Shown: positions 1 through 12,200, numbered from the stretch's first letter. The stretch: DNA of 64,000 nucleotides from Panax quinquefolius (GCA_020205615.1 CM035152.1:115790043-115854042); one strand, 5' to 3'. Program-made: numbers and translations. Notes: generated by a model from the sequence alone, not told the origin.

Positions 1-1519
1 GTCAAAGTCTAATTTCTCCTGAGTCAAGTTTAAACGCTGAGCACATGCAGAGAGATAAATGAATGGGTAGCACCCAGATCAAGTAAGGTATAAACTTCGC
101 AAGAATTTATAAATAGCTTACCCGTGATCACCTCATTTGGGTTCCTCGATTATGACCAACCACAACAAACGCTTCTTCCCTAATCGTTGACTTTGACTTT
201 TTCGGGATGATTTTTGAGTCACCGTCCTCATTGAACTAGGTTTCACATCGCATAATCTCGAGCGATATGTCCTTCCTTTCCACAATTATAGCATACCTTG
301 AACTGTTGTGGGCGCTTTGACCGATATGTCCTCTTTTCCGCATTTGTAGCATATATGACCGGTGGTCGTTTCTCCTCCCCATAGAACCGATTGTCACCAC
401 GCAGACCGTCATCTTCACATGGTCGTTGTTAAATCTCTCTTTAAAATCTCCTCCCGACTCGCTTCTTCTATTTTCATGGCTGATGATTACCACCAGAGTG
501 GTTACCATTTTTGTCCGTCTGCTTTTTTCTCCGCAGTTATCATTATTCTCATTGATCGCTATCTCTCGACACGATCCTCGGGTCAGGGTCCTCAGTGACC
601 GCATCTCGTTATCTCGATCTAATAATTGAGCCCCTGCTTATAACATCCGAATAAAGAGAAAATTTATGAGAAATGAGATATCGACGATGCCGGGTTTCAA
701 ACCTCTAAGAAACATCCGCCACACGCGCCTCATTCTCCACCAAATGAGGTGTGCAAAACTCGATAACTCGCAAACTTTGCCTCGCATCGAGACACCGCCA
801 TGTTGTTTTGTTCCAATCGATGAACTCCACTTCCTTCATACGATTTAACACTTTCGTGAAAGTATTTGTCATTAAATAGCTTCTCAAACGCCTCCCAAGA
901 CATGCCGAAAAGCGGCTGGATGGGTACGCTTCACGCACTCCCACCAAAGAGTCCGCTTCGCCACGGAACATAAAGGTGGCGAATGGAACCTTCTGTTCTC
1001 TCCCGCATCCCAAGACATCGAATATCTTGGTAATTTGTTTGACCCATGTTTCCGCCATGATCGGATCCGCTTTCCCTTAAATTTCGTGGTCCCAACTTTG
1101 AATCTGCTTGGTTGTGACAACCCGTGAATTGCTATCATTTCTCCCGTATTTTGAACACGAAGTCTCCTCGTCTCGATTTTGCATGAATCGCAAAAACTTC
1201 TAAACATCCCTCGCTCATCATCTCGCTTCAATGGTGTTGTTCACAGGAGGAACATTGCCACTGCTGCACGCTTCTCCTCGTTGGTGAGTACAGCATCTCC
1301 ACGGCCTCATTTCCATTGTTAATATTCTCACGACATTCTCAAACATCGCCATAAAACAAGGGTTAATTAAGGAAATCAATATATCACATAATATCCCTAT
1401 ATATCGACCAACTAACAAATAAGCTTAGGTAGGACACACTAGCTAAGGATTTACTCGCTCTCCCTCCTAGTTCTATTCCCGATCTCCGCCAGAGATCATA
1501 TCCTAAGCTCGATACTAAC
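1..1519 (-). pseudogene. Family-A chromovirus gag and start of protease (element A), broken
   Basis: This is the 5' internal part of a minus-strand Ty3/Gypsy element whose 5' LTR is at 1520-4296. Reading right to left there is a gag capsid region (about 1200-700) with the stretches WVKQITKIFDVLG and EQKVPFATFMFRGEAD, then KEVEFI and TPHLVENEARV. Two CCHC zinc knuckles of the form CYKCGKEGH / CYNCGKEGH follow at about 355-262, and an aspartic-protease-like start (GATHSFIS) lies at about 105-60. Capsid, paired knuckles, protease is the usual chromovirus order. The frame is broken many times, so no functional Gag can be made. The same capsid stretch is in element 1 at 24560-24770. The rest of pol lies beyond the left edge. 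The assignment to Ty3/Gypsy is firm; the Tekay/Del clade is inferred from the relatives' chromodomain tail. Confidence 0.85.
1503..1517 (-). other. Primer binding site of element A
   Basis: On the minus strand this reads close to TGGTATCGAGC, next to the 3' end of the LTR at 1520. It resembles the initiator-methionine tRNA complement TGGTATCAGAGC with one base missing. It fixes 1520-4296 as the 5' LTR of a minus-strand element. Confidence 0.65.
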
Positions 1520-4296
1520 TATGACGCCCCAAAAATAGTATACATCACCTATTCCGAGTTGTCAATACATGGTATGTAAACAACTACAACTTTATTATTA
1601 CAACAAGAAACTGCGTGAGTTTGAATACAAATATTATCTTCTGACAATATCTATACTCAAATAAATCCTCATCACATTTATCGATACATTATTTTACAAA
1701 AATGGTGAGGACTACTAAACAATCCTTTCTAAAACCTTCATTCCATACCCCGACTGCACTCGCTATATTCTCGCCTCCCCGAGAAAAATGGAACAAAAAG
1801 GAAAAGGGTGAGCTCAACTAGCTCAAGAAGAATATTATGACTAAGATAATATACAACAAATTATCGTTAGTCTTCAACAGGAAAAATATAATAGAATACA
1901 ATAGACAACAAATTTTAAATCAATATTCGCAATGAAATAATAATTCATTAGAAGAGTTAAGTAGAGAATGCAAACTACTATCTTCTATGTATGAATTTAA
2001 AAGTTCATCGCTCATCTTTTATCCCCAGTAACATCAATCAATATACATCCGAATCAAATATTCATCTTTGCACTACAGCCAAAGATATTCATCATTGGTC
2101 ATGTTCATTTAAACACTGCTCATCTTTGCACTATGGGCCAAAGATATTCTTCAGAAATCATTCATCTTTGCACCATGTGCCAAAGATATTCTTAAGAAAT
2201 CATTCATCTTTGCACTACGTGCCAAAGATATTCCATAATATCATCATTTAAGACCGAGGATGATGAAAATATTTTTTTTAAAGAAACGAATCCAAAGGAA
2301 ACAAAATGACAAGGATTAAGGATTAAGGATTCGTACTTGGTTTTATCCACGCCCAAAAATACCTCAAAAATAATCATAGTGGTGTAAAATTCAAGAATGA
2401 TCAAAACATGGATACAATCAGAGTTAGTATCCGTAATAGATGTTTTGGATTTAAAAGAAGAAATTTTATTTTTGAATAGTACCATATACGTGAATAGTGT
2501 CAGATACGTGAATATAGGCCGATACGTGAATAGTAACTCTGACACCAAAAGATAGAAATTCCACAAAAACATCTTCACGCTTCATGAATAGTACTCGTGA
2601 ATAGTAACTCGTGAATAAGAACTCATTAATAGTAACTCGTGAATAGTAACTCATGAATATAAGAACCCATGAATAGTAACCCGACATGAAAAAGTTCCAA
2701 ATTTGATAAAAACTTCAGATCAACATTTCAAAGATAATGATATTGAAGAAATAATATCATTACAAAAAAAAATAATATCCCTTACCTCGAAAGATCAAGA
2801 CTTCTAATTGAAACACGGATATAGGCTATGAAGGGACTTGCACCGAGTATAGCAATACTCAAAGTATACTCAAAATACTCACAAGAATACGCCGATAATA
2901 TAGAGAGAAAACTTCAGCTTCGGTGTGATTTTCAATTCTAACCTAAGCACCCTATTTATAGAAATCGCTTAGAACACCAAAGCGTAAAATTTATTAAATA
3001 TTATTATATTTTAAAAAAATCCAAGCCCACCACACTCAACCATCAGCCACACATGTAGCCCACCTCTCAAAAAGTAAGAAAAACGTTTTTGTAACAAAAA
3101 TTATTTTAAACTTCCAAAATTAATTATTTTGAGCTTTGGAACTTCAATAATTCATAATAAATAGCCCTTTCATCAGAAAATTTGAATCTCATGAGTTTTT
3201 ATAGGAAATTCAATTTCTACAACTTTGCAGTAAGAAAGTTTTTCCAAATTCCAAATAGAAATTGATCAAATCCACAAACCGGGCAATTTTATTGTGCTAT
3301 AATCAAATTTCACCAATAAATGGGGTCCACCGACATGTTTAATATGTTTTAAACATTTATTGCAACAAAAATACTCTTCCTCCTCAGATACTCATATATC
3401 CCACATTCGTTGTAAAAATATCACCGTTAATATATTATTATAATAATATATTTAAATGAATTATTTTATCGTAAAAAGATAAAATATTAATTTTCAACAA
3501 TTGTCATTTTAAAAATTTTCTCCATCTATATCCACATAAAATCAATATTTTCCTCATCATATAAATCAATAATTAATTATTCACAAATAATATTATGTAA
3601 TCACAATATTGACAACTGTGCAGTTCCTCAGAAAGAGGGGCTTTCCAATAAGAATTTCTTCATGCCAAGCAATTAGGTGACCAAACCTCTCCTTAGATGT
3701 AACTTTCTAGACATTGCCAATAATGTTATCTAATAATATTATTCAGATAATATGAATTATTGCTTCGATAATGAAAAATACCGTGTAATAACAATTATGA
3801 AACAACAAAGAATATAAAATATCAACGCAAAGAATTATTAACTCAATAAAATAATCGAATAAAGAATTATCGTAACCATTATCGAGTAGTGCCTTCACGT
3901 AAGAATCAATAATTGGTGCAATACTGGTGTAAAGCTATTGTTCAACAACGCAGATTAGTGTGTTTTAACCACGGGTATTCCAACAAAGATAATTCAGAAT
4001 AACTACGCCTGTTATTTAAAAACAACTTATATTTGTCGCTTTCTTCATCCAATCGCTTTTCACATGGGCCCACACATGGTCGCTACTGGGTCGCATTTAA
4101 TATTCCCCGACAAAGCATTTAATATTCCACCACCAAACTAATATTCCCCGACAACAATGAATATTTTATAACCACTTGCTTATTTTGAAATATTTATGAT
4201 TTAACCCTTAACTATCCACATTAATCAAATCAACCCTTACTATTTCAAAATAATAAATAAAGGAAATTCCTTTTATTTAAAAATTTCGGTCTTACA
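1520..4296 (-). mobile_element. Family-A LTR, 5' LTR of element A
   Basis: On the minus strand it runs from TGTAAGACC (4296) to GGGGCGTCATA (1520, with the terminal CA partly decayed). It matches five other family-A LTRs in the window, at 13561, 21349, 30028, 55334 and 59155. A TATA-type box (CTATAAATAG, minus) lies at 2961-2952. The leader array of ATCTTTG...CAAAGAT hairpins is at about 2235-2063, and the TGAATAGTAACTC tandem repeat is at about 2690-2570. The minus-strand capsid-like reading frame beyond 1519 confirms the direction. The base after 4296 is flanking DNA; the other target-site copy is outside the window. Confidence 0.9.
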
Positions 4297-4303
4297 TTTA
4301 TTT

Positions 4304-4733
4304 GCCACTTTTATTAAAAAACAACTTCATGGGCATGTCCCTCCAGTCTGTGGTTGTTGATGAAATTGAAGCCGCCTTTAAAGCACTTCAATTATATAAA
4401 AGCCTAAACTTTTATCTTTGTGCTGGCTGAATTCGTTACAAGTGCGGTGACTCAGCACCAATTTATCATCACCTTGACCAAAGTGTTAATGTTTAGATTT
4501 TACATGCATCATGTGAATACTACGACTACATGCATAATATAAGTGAGAGAGTATGTAAAGTTGTATCAATAATCAATTACGATCATGCTTCAATTGCTAT
4601 TGGCATAATAAATATATACACACCTACAAGTATATATTTAATTTAATAAAAAAGAATCACTTATCTCCTTAGGTGAATCGGTGATTTTAAATTGACACTA
4701 GAACAAATGTCTTGTTTCCCACAGACGGCGCCA
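4304..4733 (-). mobile_element. Internal remnant of miniature LTR element F (duplicate copy 1)
   Basis: This is nearly identical to 50061-50493, the part of the complete element F next to its right LTR. No coding sequence is visible. The left LTR and the other half of the interior, present in copy 2 at 49236-50060, are absent here, because the block stops at 4304 and family-A LTR sequence begins at 4296. 4297-4303 is a short unmatched filler that may include the target duplication of element A. Confidence 0.7.
4716..4733 (-). other. Primer binding site of element F, copy 1
   Basis: Minus strand TGGCGCCGTCTGTGGGAA, two bases from the LTR end at 4735. TGGCGCCGTCTGTGGG directly after a 5' LTR is a familiar arrangement in plant Ty3/Gypsy elements of the Tat group. 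In copy 2 (50475-50493) the same site is scrambled. Confidence 0.65.
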
Positions 4734-4734
4734 A

Positions 4735-5205
4735 TGTTAACGCTAAATTTTGTACGCCTGACGAAATCACCAAAACAACATGCCAAAATCGCCCCAACGG
4801 TTGATTGTATTGTTGTGAAATTAAACTCACGAAATACACTCATATAAGCATAAACAAAGGAATATAAAGTATGAACACAAGATTTACGTGGAAACCTAAT
4901 TGGGAAAAAACCACAGAGAGAGAGTAATCCACTATAATAATATTGGGAGTATAAGTTGTGTATTTGTGTCATATATTCTTATGTTCCCTCCTCCCCCTAG
5001 CTTGTAACCGTATATATAGAAGTAACCTCCCACCCACATCCAACTAGGAGAAGGACTCTTTATCCCTTCAAATAAGGAAACATAATTCTATTTTAATAAA
5101 GACTCTCCCACTGTCACAATAAATACATAAGGGCCATCACCAGATCCGAACCATTAAATAGACTGGGTTGCACCATGCTAGACTCGAATAATCACATCCC
5201 AAACA
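4735..5205 (-). mobile_element. LTR of element F (duplicate copy 1)
   Basis: This is a 471-bp LTR bounded by TGTTAACG on the left and CCCAAACA on the right, close to identical with 50495-50969 and related to 49236-49788. On the minus strand it starts TGTTTGGGATGTGATTATT and ends GGCGTTAACA. A GA-rich stretch lies at about 4914-4926. It is inserted in the FAR1-like sequence that continues at 5206. Confidence 0.8.
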
Positions 5206-5775
5206 GATGGGAAGAGAAATTTCTTCATCATGCCTTTTCTCTAGGAGGTGTTCGTCTATACCAGTGGCAAAATGCACTTTGAATAGGCCATAATCTAATT
5301 CATATTATTGTATAAAGCCCTTGAAGCAACTCATGCTTATGCAAATTATTTTTAAACTTTCCCATCAGTCCTTAAACTCATCAATTGTCAATACTTTATG
5401 CACACATTTGTTGAAATCATTTTTATAATTCGGATGAATGGCATAAACTTGATGTAGTTTCTCAAAATATTTGTTGCTAATGTGCCAATAAACACCGGGT
5501 GATGGGTAGATGAAAAAACTTTTGCAATTGCATTATTATTAACTTTATATTGGTCCTTGATAATAACAACGGTCTTGTTATTCATTACCTGAAACCAATT
5601 CTCAAATAAGCAAACAAAATTTTCACCCCGGTCTCATCTTTTAGAAGTGAAAACCCATAAAATATAGAATAATAATAATAATTTACACCCATGAATAGTA
5701 CAAAAGACATGAAATACTTGTACTCCGATAAGTAGTGTCAAAAGGACATCGCCCAAATTGAGATATTAAATTTGG
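5206..5775 (-). pseudogene. FAR1-related (MULE transposase domain) gene fragment, copy 1
   Basis: Reading leftward on the minus strand with small frame changes, the translation follows the central domain of FAR1/FHY3-related proteins. That family descends from Mutator-like transposases and acts as DNA-binding factors in the nucleus. Recognisable stretches in order are a FDTTY-like start (about 5740), YYYYSIFYGF and LLKDET (about 5670-5630), VCLFENWFQVMNNKTVVII (about 5615-5565), NAIAKVFSSTHH (about 5540-5505), then in another frame WHISNKYFEKLHQVYAIHP (about 5485-5430), LTIDEFKD, and HKHELLQGLYTI (about 5345-5300). The longest single frame (5585-5388) is only 65 codons. Frameshifts and stops show a pseudogene. 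It is interrupted by element F at 5205. A MULE transposon remnant is the alternative reading; either way it is the MULE domain. The twin is at 50975-51540. Confidence 0.72.
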
Positions 5776-6345
5776 TTTCATATAATACTATTGTTCTAAA
5801 AATTCCCACTTAAGTCTGCTGAATCTCCGGGTAACTGCTATAAGGACAAGGATCCTTTCTATTTTAAATAAATGGAGACTTTTCATTTCATGGTCCAGAT
5901 TTAAAATGTGTTAGAATGTGAAATGGATTTGCTAAGTCTTAAAAAATTAAATGTAAAATTTTACAATATTACATCTACCATATGTTTTTGTATAGTCCAA
6001 CATGTATATATAATAGAAAAATAAATAAATGAGATCGCCTAAGAAAGCCTTCACCTATATACCTACTGTCTCGGCAAACTGATGCAGTTTAAGAGAAAGC
6101 GTGTCAGTTTATGAAAAGATTTGATCCAGTTTATGGAAAGATTTGATAGATTATGGAAAGATTTGATGGGAAGAAGCAGTTTTGATGAATAATAGACTTT
6201 TCTTATTTTTCAAAATTCTCTGAATTAGAATTTTGTTGCCTATTTCTTGATATTCATAGAATCAATAGGATGTAGAAGGTTATCATTGGCAATAATGCGC
6301 GATTCAACAATCAATAAAAATTCTCATTATACTTCCTCTACACCA
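5776..6345 (+). mobile_element. LTR region of Ty3/Gypsy element G, copy 1 (left boundary unresolved)
   Basis: This precedes the primer site at 6348 and contains a TATA-like run at 6005-6015 and the end ...CCTCTACA expected of an LTR. I could not fix the LTR start. A 22-bp unit (CAGTTTATGGAAAGATTTGAT) occurs three times in tandem at about 6107-6170. Relative to copy 2, about 268 bp are missing after 6160. Confidence 0.5.
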
Positions 6346-6347
6346 GT

Positions 6348-6360
6348 TGGTATTAGAGCC
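6348..6360 (+). other. Primer binding site of element G, copy 1
   Basis: TGGTATTAGAGCC, differing at one base from the initiator-methionine tRNA complement TGGTATCAGAGC. It lies just upstream of the gag start at 6376. Confidence 0.7.
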
Positions 6361-6375
6361 TAAGCCATATTCACC

Positions 6376-7360
6376 ATGCCACCCCGTAGAGAGTGACGTG
6401 TGGACGATGTTTATGGGCGTGAAGATCTGCAGCGCCTTGAGTAGCGGTTCGAGCAGTGAATCGAACAACTGGTGCAATAGGGGATGAACACTATGATGGA
6501 TCGACTGACACTAAGGATGGGCGAGTTGTTGGAGAACCAAAATAGGGAAAATCCAAATCCTGGGAGGAACCCTAATTATGATTATCGGAGGAATCATTTC
6601 ACAGCAGAGACCGATGATGGAGATGACTTTGATGATGACTATGAGGAGGCACCTCATAGGCGTCGTCGACCATATGCAGTGGAGTATGATAGGAGACGTT
6701 GGGAGACTAGTATGAGGGCTGAGATTCCTTAATTTTGTGGTACCCTCCAACCAGAAGAATTCATTAACTGGCTGGCCACGGTAGAAGAGATCCAGAAATT
6801 TAAGGGTGTACCTGAGGATAAACGAGTACCCTAGGTTTCTACCAGACTCATAGATAGAGCGATGGATGGTGGCGGCGTAACTCAAAAAGCGAGGGTTGGA
6901 TTGGGAAAGTCAAAATTACGAACCGGGAGAAGATGAAGAAAGCAATTATGGGCTACGTTCCTACCTTATAATTATCAACGCTTAATGTATTAGAGGTTGC
7001 GTAATTTAAGGTAAGGAGGTCGATGATTGATGAATACACAACTAAATTCTATCGCCTAATTGCTCAAAGCGAGGTGCATGAGATGAAGATCATTTGGTTG
7101 CCCGATATATTCGGTGTTTACGAGAAAAATTAAAGGCGATCAACATTTTTGATCCGATGTTCTGCATTTCGTGGCATCGTCGGATGTGCAGATTGAGAAG
7201 AGGAGTCCTGGTGGTTTCTGTGGCGCATCAGCGGGCTGTGCACTGGTATCCTTTTCTATGGGAAAAAAATATAAGGATGAGGTTTGGTGTGATGTAGTAG
7301 CTATGGATGTATGCCACCTACTGTTGGGATGACCTTGGCAATTTGATAGAGAGGTGGTTC
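6376..7360 (+). pseudogene. Element G gag and protease-region relic, copy 1
   Basis: The start at 6376 (MPPRRE) follows the primer site by 15 bases and is the start type usual for this Gag. Downstream are an acidic stretch (DDGDDFDDDYEEAPHRRRR, about 6622-6670) and then a retrotransposon Gag region: FCGTLQPEEFINWLATVEEI and KFKGVPEDKRV (about 6732-6830). Near the end is EVWCDVVAMDVCHLLLG(R)PWQFDRE (about 7280-7355), characteristic of the protease region of one group of plant Gypsy polyproteins. The reading frame has stops at 6394-6396 (TGA), in the next lines (TAG, TGA, TAG) and later. Several fit CAG or CGA codons changed by C-to-T. The frame continues at 13474 after insertion E. It cannot encode a functional protein. 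Confidence 0.75.
7356..7360. repeat. Target-site duplication GGTTC of insertion E (left)
   Basis: GGTTC here is repeated at 13469-13473 immediately after E. Removing E and one copy restores the G reading frame from ...WQFDREVV into ...HNGKINTDSF. Confidence 0.85.
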
Positions 7361-7600
7361 TGTAACGCTCCGAAATCCGATCTATCTTCACACCCAGATT
7401 CCGTACGTCACTATCCCATCTTCTTCCAAACATACATCAATATGTACTGAAATATAACAACATACACTCTCAAATCCAAGGTTCTAAAAACCATATAACC
7501 TTTTTCATTACAAATAATGATAAATACATTATTCGTTTCATCTTACAAGAGTGACTTTTATCCGCCACCAAAGATATAGGTTATAAATCTTAGGTAAGAG
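7361..7600 (-). repeat. Inverted copy of the E LTR 3' end
   Basis: The reverse complement aligns with 13240-13468 with few differences: TTGGTGGCGGATAAAAGTC, ATGTATTTATCATTATTTG and AGTGTATGTTGTTATATTTC are shared. Similarity fades at about 7590-7610. Confidence 0.85.
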
Positions 7601-9249
7601 TATCTAAGACTATAATCGTAGGGAGAGGGATAAGAAGATCACCACGTGATCATAGTGAATCGTAGTAACAGATGAGATATTAAACGATGAATGATTTATA
7701 GTACTACGAAGTAGTACTAAAGAAGAACTCAGATTGAGTTCTGAAGGATAGTATATGAATTAAAGAAAATTCGTATTAAGTTAAAAGAGATTTAGGAGTT
7801 GTAAAATTTCAATTGAGGACTCATGTGATAGCTGAGTTGTATGAACCTTTGTATGGCCAGAGGTTTGTGCTTGGTGTAACAACTGCTTAGTTTATTACAG
7901 TGATAATCATTGGAATTGGTCACGCTATCAATATGTATATGACGAGAAGGTGAATCTTTTCTCATGTATATACTTGATAGGTAGAGAATGATAAGGTAGG
8001 TGCGAGTTCTTGAAACTCATACTTATGGTACGTTCGTGACTCATAATGATATGGTATGTTTTTGAACTTCTCAGCGAATGGACGCTTATGGTCTGTCTGG
8101 ATGGTTCATAAACTTATATTATTGTGGAAAGTTCCTGAACTCATAATGTGTGGTAAGTTGATGGACTGTGCTAAGGTAGAGGGATGTTTAGACTGAAAAC
8201 AAGTTGTTTTCGAAGAGGCTTAGTATTGAAGGTGCTAGTGAAGATTAAAATCGTCATGTGAAGAAGACAATGAAGGAAGAAGGAGAATAGGATATTCCAA
8301 GTCATCTAGCTATGCTAGATTTCGAAGTTTATTGAACTCGTCCTGATAAGTACATTTTGAAAAAGGAAAGAATTGGTTTAACTTTTGGAACCAATAGATT
8401 TTTAAAAGAGCTATTCTTGGTATGTCTATGCTAATTGTTTTCGGCTAGACGAAATTGATTTGAAATATCAAAATGAATTTTAAATCATCGGTGCATTTGA
8501 TCAAGGATGGTAAAAGGATGGAGTTATTAATGCAATTGAACTCGGTGTTGGATGTGGTCTTAGGATCAACAACCCGCTATGGTATGATGTATAATGACGA
8601 AGTCACAAACTGACGAAGTCATCAACGTACTGTGAAAAGTACGGTATCATGTCATCATAAAACGTTTTGATGTATTGCGAAAAGAATTTAAAGAAGTAGT
8701 CGATGTCAATTGAGTTGACTAGACTAATGTTTCACGTTGATATCCAATTTATTGTTATGGTCTAAGCTACTTGATTTAGCTAGACAAATGGTATGTCATG
8801 TTTAAAAGAAAATCAAGTTTTCTTGAGAAGTTGTGCCAATCCAAATTATTTTGGTGCGTAATCTAATGATTAAGTTTGAGGTGAACACACCCCTAAATGG
8901 GGTTATACAATGGGTTGATCGCCACATTATGGAAGATGTAGTTTACATTCTTGGTGATTATAAACTGCTAGTAAGAGTTCATGGTCAATTTGACCCCTCA
9001 GCAAAAGTATGAAATATTTTAAGGGGATTCTTATATTCCTCGTTGTTCATTCTACTTCATAATTCTTGATAAGTTGTGAAGGTGAGAGAATGTTTGAAAG
9101 ATAGGAACTTGTTTGAAGAGAAGTTGAGAAGATGGGTAGGCTAAAATTTCGATGATGAAATTTTGTGAAGAAGGGGTGAATGTGATGACCCGGGTATGGG
9201 TGTGGTTTTAAGAAATTCTGAGGACGGAATTTTTATAAGAGGGGAAGAG
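7601..9249 (+). mobile_element. Body of insertion E, no recognisable coding domain
   Basis: About 1.65 kb with no long frame. It ends with two similar pre-LTR segments. The first, about 9145-9205, reads GATGATGAAATTTTGTGAAGAAGGGGTGAATGTGATGACC. The second, about 9220-9260, reads GAGGACGGAATTTTTATAAG, then a purine run, then TGTAACGACC. Both look like the end of a chromovirus polyprotein plus polypurine tract. The region is duplicated at about 53650-55296. Confidence 0.55.
9237..9249 (+). other. Polypurine tract of E
   Basis: AAGAGGGGAAGAG directly abuts the LTR start TGTAACGACC at 9250, the expected primer site for plus-strand DNA synthesis. Confidence 0.7.
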
Positions 9250-12200
9250 TGTAACGACCCGGAAATTCGGATTTTCCAGAATTTAAGTTTAAAGAATTAG
9301 TTATTAATAAAATTAATTTTTATTAATAATATTATGTGATATGTGTTTATTAATCGTTCTAGAACCTAGGATGATTATAAGTCGGGAGGATTCTGGCTAC
9401 GAGCTAGACTAAGCGATTAAGAATTTTCAAGACGAAAATGAAAATTTTCCGGGAACAAAATATTTTCGGGGAAAAAGACGAAATAGGCACTATTCACTCG
9501 ACGAAACCTAAGGGTTAGGGTTTGAATAACCTAAGCCGTTCTGAGAGTTCAGTATGTCAAAATGACATTCCGTCAAAAGATTTGCCGATAATATGTCGTG
9601 AAAAGTTAAGTAAGCCGATAAAAGTTTTTCTCAAAAAACTTGCAGAAATCGAACGAAATAAAAATGACTAAAAGTACTGCTGTGTACTTTTCGCTCATTT
9701 AACTACGTTAGGGTAAAACGTGAAGGAAAACGCTCAACGCCAAAAAGTGTTTTCAGTTTTTCGGAAATTCGAAGAATACGTAAAAGTTAATCGGTAAAGG
9801 AAAGACAAAATATCCAAAAATATTTGGATTCCGAGAATCGCAGTTTTTAAAACTGTCGGACGAAAACCCAAAAGACGGAACCACGTAACTTAAAGGCTAT
9901 GTAGACTTAAGGGCTAAGTTAACTTAACACTTAAGTAATGAATAGTATGGAGGTGTGAATAGTAAGGAGGTTAGGGGTGAAATGACTATTTTGCCCTAGC
10001 TTTGGAAAATCTATAAATAGGAAGCTAGATTTTATTTAAATGAGATTTTGAAAAATCCTACACTAGAGAGAGAGAGAGAATTCGGATGGAGAGGGAGAAG
10101 AAAGAGCATGAGCATGAATGTTCGGATAAAAAATGTTCGTGAAATGGAAAAGCTAGCAAATCGCTGGCTTTTGTCTAGCGGAAGAAAAATAAAGAGGAAA
10201 GGTATTAAAACCTAACTTATATGTTAGATTTTCTTTAAAGTTTTATATGGTTAAAACATAACTTAATGAAGATAAGAAGTAGATGATGTTAGGAATGATT
10301 TCATATGGTTGAAATCATGAGAAATAATGAAAATAAGAATTTGAAGTTTAGTAAATAAATTTCTTAAGGAAGTATAAGATTCGTAATGAATTAGAACAAT
10401 CTGAGTGGATTATATCAATAAGTAGGTGTAATAAGTAAGGAATGATGATCTATAACATCAAATTCCAATAAAAAGTGAAATCGTAATCCAAAATATCGAT
10501 TAAAATGAAGAACGAACGAAGAACTCGAAGAACACGCGAAGAACACGAAGAACGTTGTTGATGGACAAATTTAAAACCATCGTAGGATATTTGTTGTTGA
10601 TGGATAAGTTTAAAACCATCGCGTATAAGTTAGATGCATATTGCTTGGTTAGGAATGGTAGAAACGTTCATGAAGAACGGATTAAAACTTAGCTATAACG
10701 AAGTTATGGCAAAAATTTCATAAAAGACAAACGAGAATTAGAAAGTTAGTAAATGAACCCGAACATGTAGGTTTTCATAAGAATGTAAGAGAATATAGAA
10801 AACGTGAGTCGTGGACTCAAGAACGAATGAATTCCGAGTTCGGATGACCGAATTACGGATGAACAAACAAAGAGTGTTAAAAACGTAAAATAAATAAAGG
10901 GTGAAGATTAAGCAAATCGAATGGCACGTTAACGGATTCAGAACAAAGTTCTATCTGGGGGTATTGAAGTACATAAGACAAGGAAGAGAATGGCTTTAGA
11001 ATGACATCGTTCCGAGTTATAATGAAGGAGTTGTGAGATCGGGAAGTAGCGTCTCAAAATGAAGTTAACACTTAGAAGAAATTGTCAAGAATTATGGCTT
11101 GGCACCGCGACGCCAGCTATGCCTTGTAAGGTGGCGCTGCAGCGCCAGACCAGAGAGCCGGGTACTGCAAACTCGTGCCACGGCATGAGAGATAGAAGAG
11201 AGAGTGGCGCCGCAGCGCCAGTGTAGGGAAAAAGCCAGAGAAGAGCTTTTAATGGCTCAACACTTGGGGGAAACGTATGGGAAGATAAAGAACATAAGAT
11301 TCGTCAAATGTAACACTTAATTTAGTGAATTAAACCTTTAATGAAGGTCGAACAAAAAGGTTATATGAGAGTAAAAGAGAAAGAATGTAAACGCGGATTA
11401 CAGAACCGATATCCGGGGACCGTAGTTACGATAAACGAACGTGGAGGATTGCTATGGTTGTGATTCCTTAAACGTTGAGCGACGAGGGTAATGAATAACA
11501 TTTTGATGTTATGTCATGATAGTGAGAGATAAGTGTAAAGCGTATAGACGCTGCAAATGCAACGCTGTTGCGATAAATGAGCTGTCTTAGCATACAACGA
11601 ACGGTATGGCTTGGACATTAAGAATGACTACTGAACATGGGGTTCAAGTAATGGATAACGAAAGTAATAAGTAAGATATGAATGGTATTAAGAAAGCCGT
11701 AATGAATGGTAATAAAATTAATGAAAGCCAAATGTGAGTCGGATGAGAACGTTAGAATAAAATGTATGTGTTAAAGACTTTAACCGACGTGAAGGTTGAG
11801 GGTACGCAAATATAAAATGGATAGAACCTACACCCCGTGTATGGTTTGACCGTAAGATGATGAAGATCAATGATTAAACCGTGAATGGTAAAGAAGTTTA
11901 ATTAAAGATAATAACGTTTAACGTAACCAAAGGGAATGATCACGTTTAATTAAAGGGAATGATCGCTCTAAGTATACAAAAGACTGTATGACTTAGACGA
12001 TAAAGAATGAATACTGAGGTGTGGCATTTAGTTGCCAGGAAGCCATAAGGAATGAGAAATTCACTTAACGAAGATTATATTTTAATAAGTTCAGATAAGT
12101 TACGATAAGTTTAAGTTGTAGTACAATCGCACCCTATGATGGATGACATATGGGAGCTGGGCTAAGAAATCCCTTCAGAGAGTGAAGGTATATACAAAAC

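Noticed and set aside
2204..2687. Minus-strand frames of 124 and 73 codons
   Set aside because: They lie in the tandem-repeat part of a family-A LTR and recur only because the LTR does.
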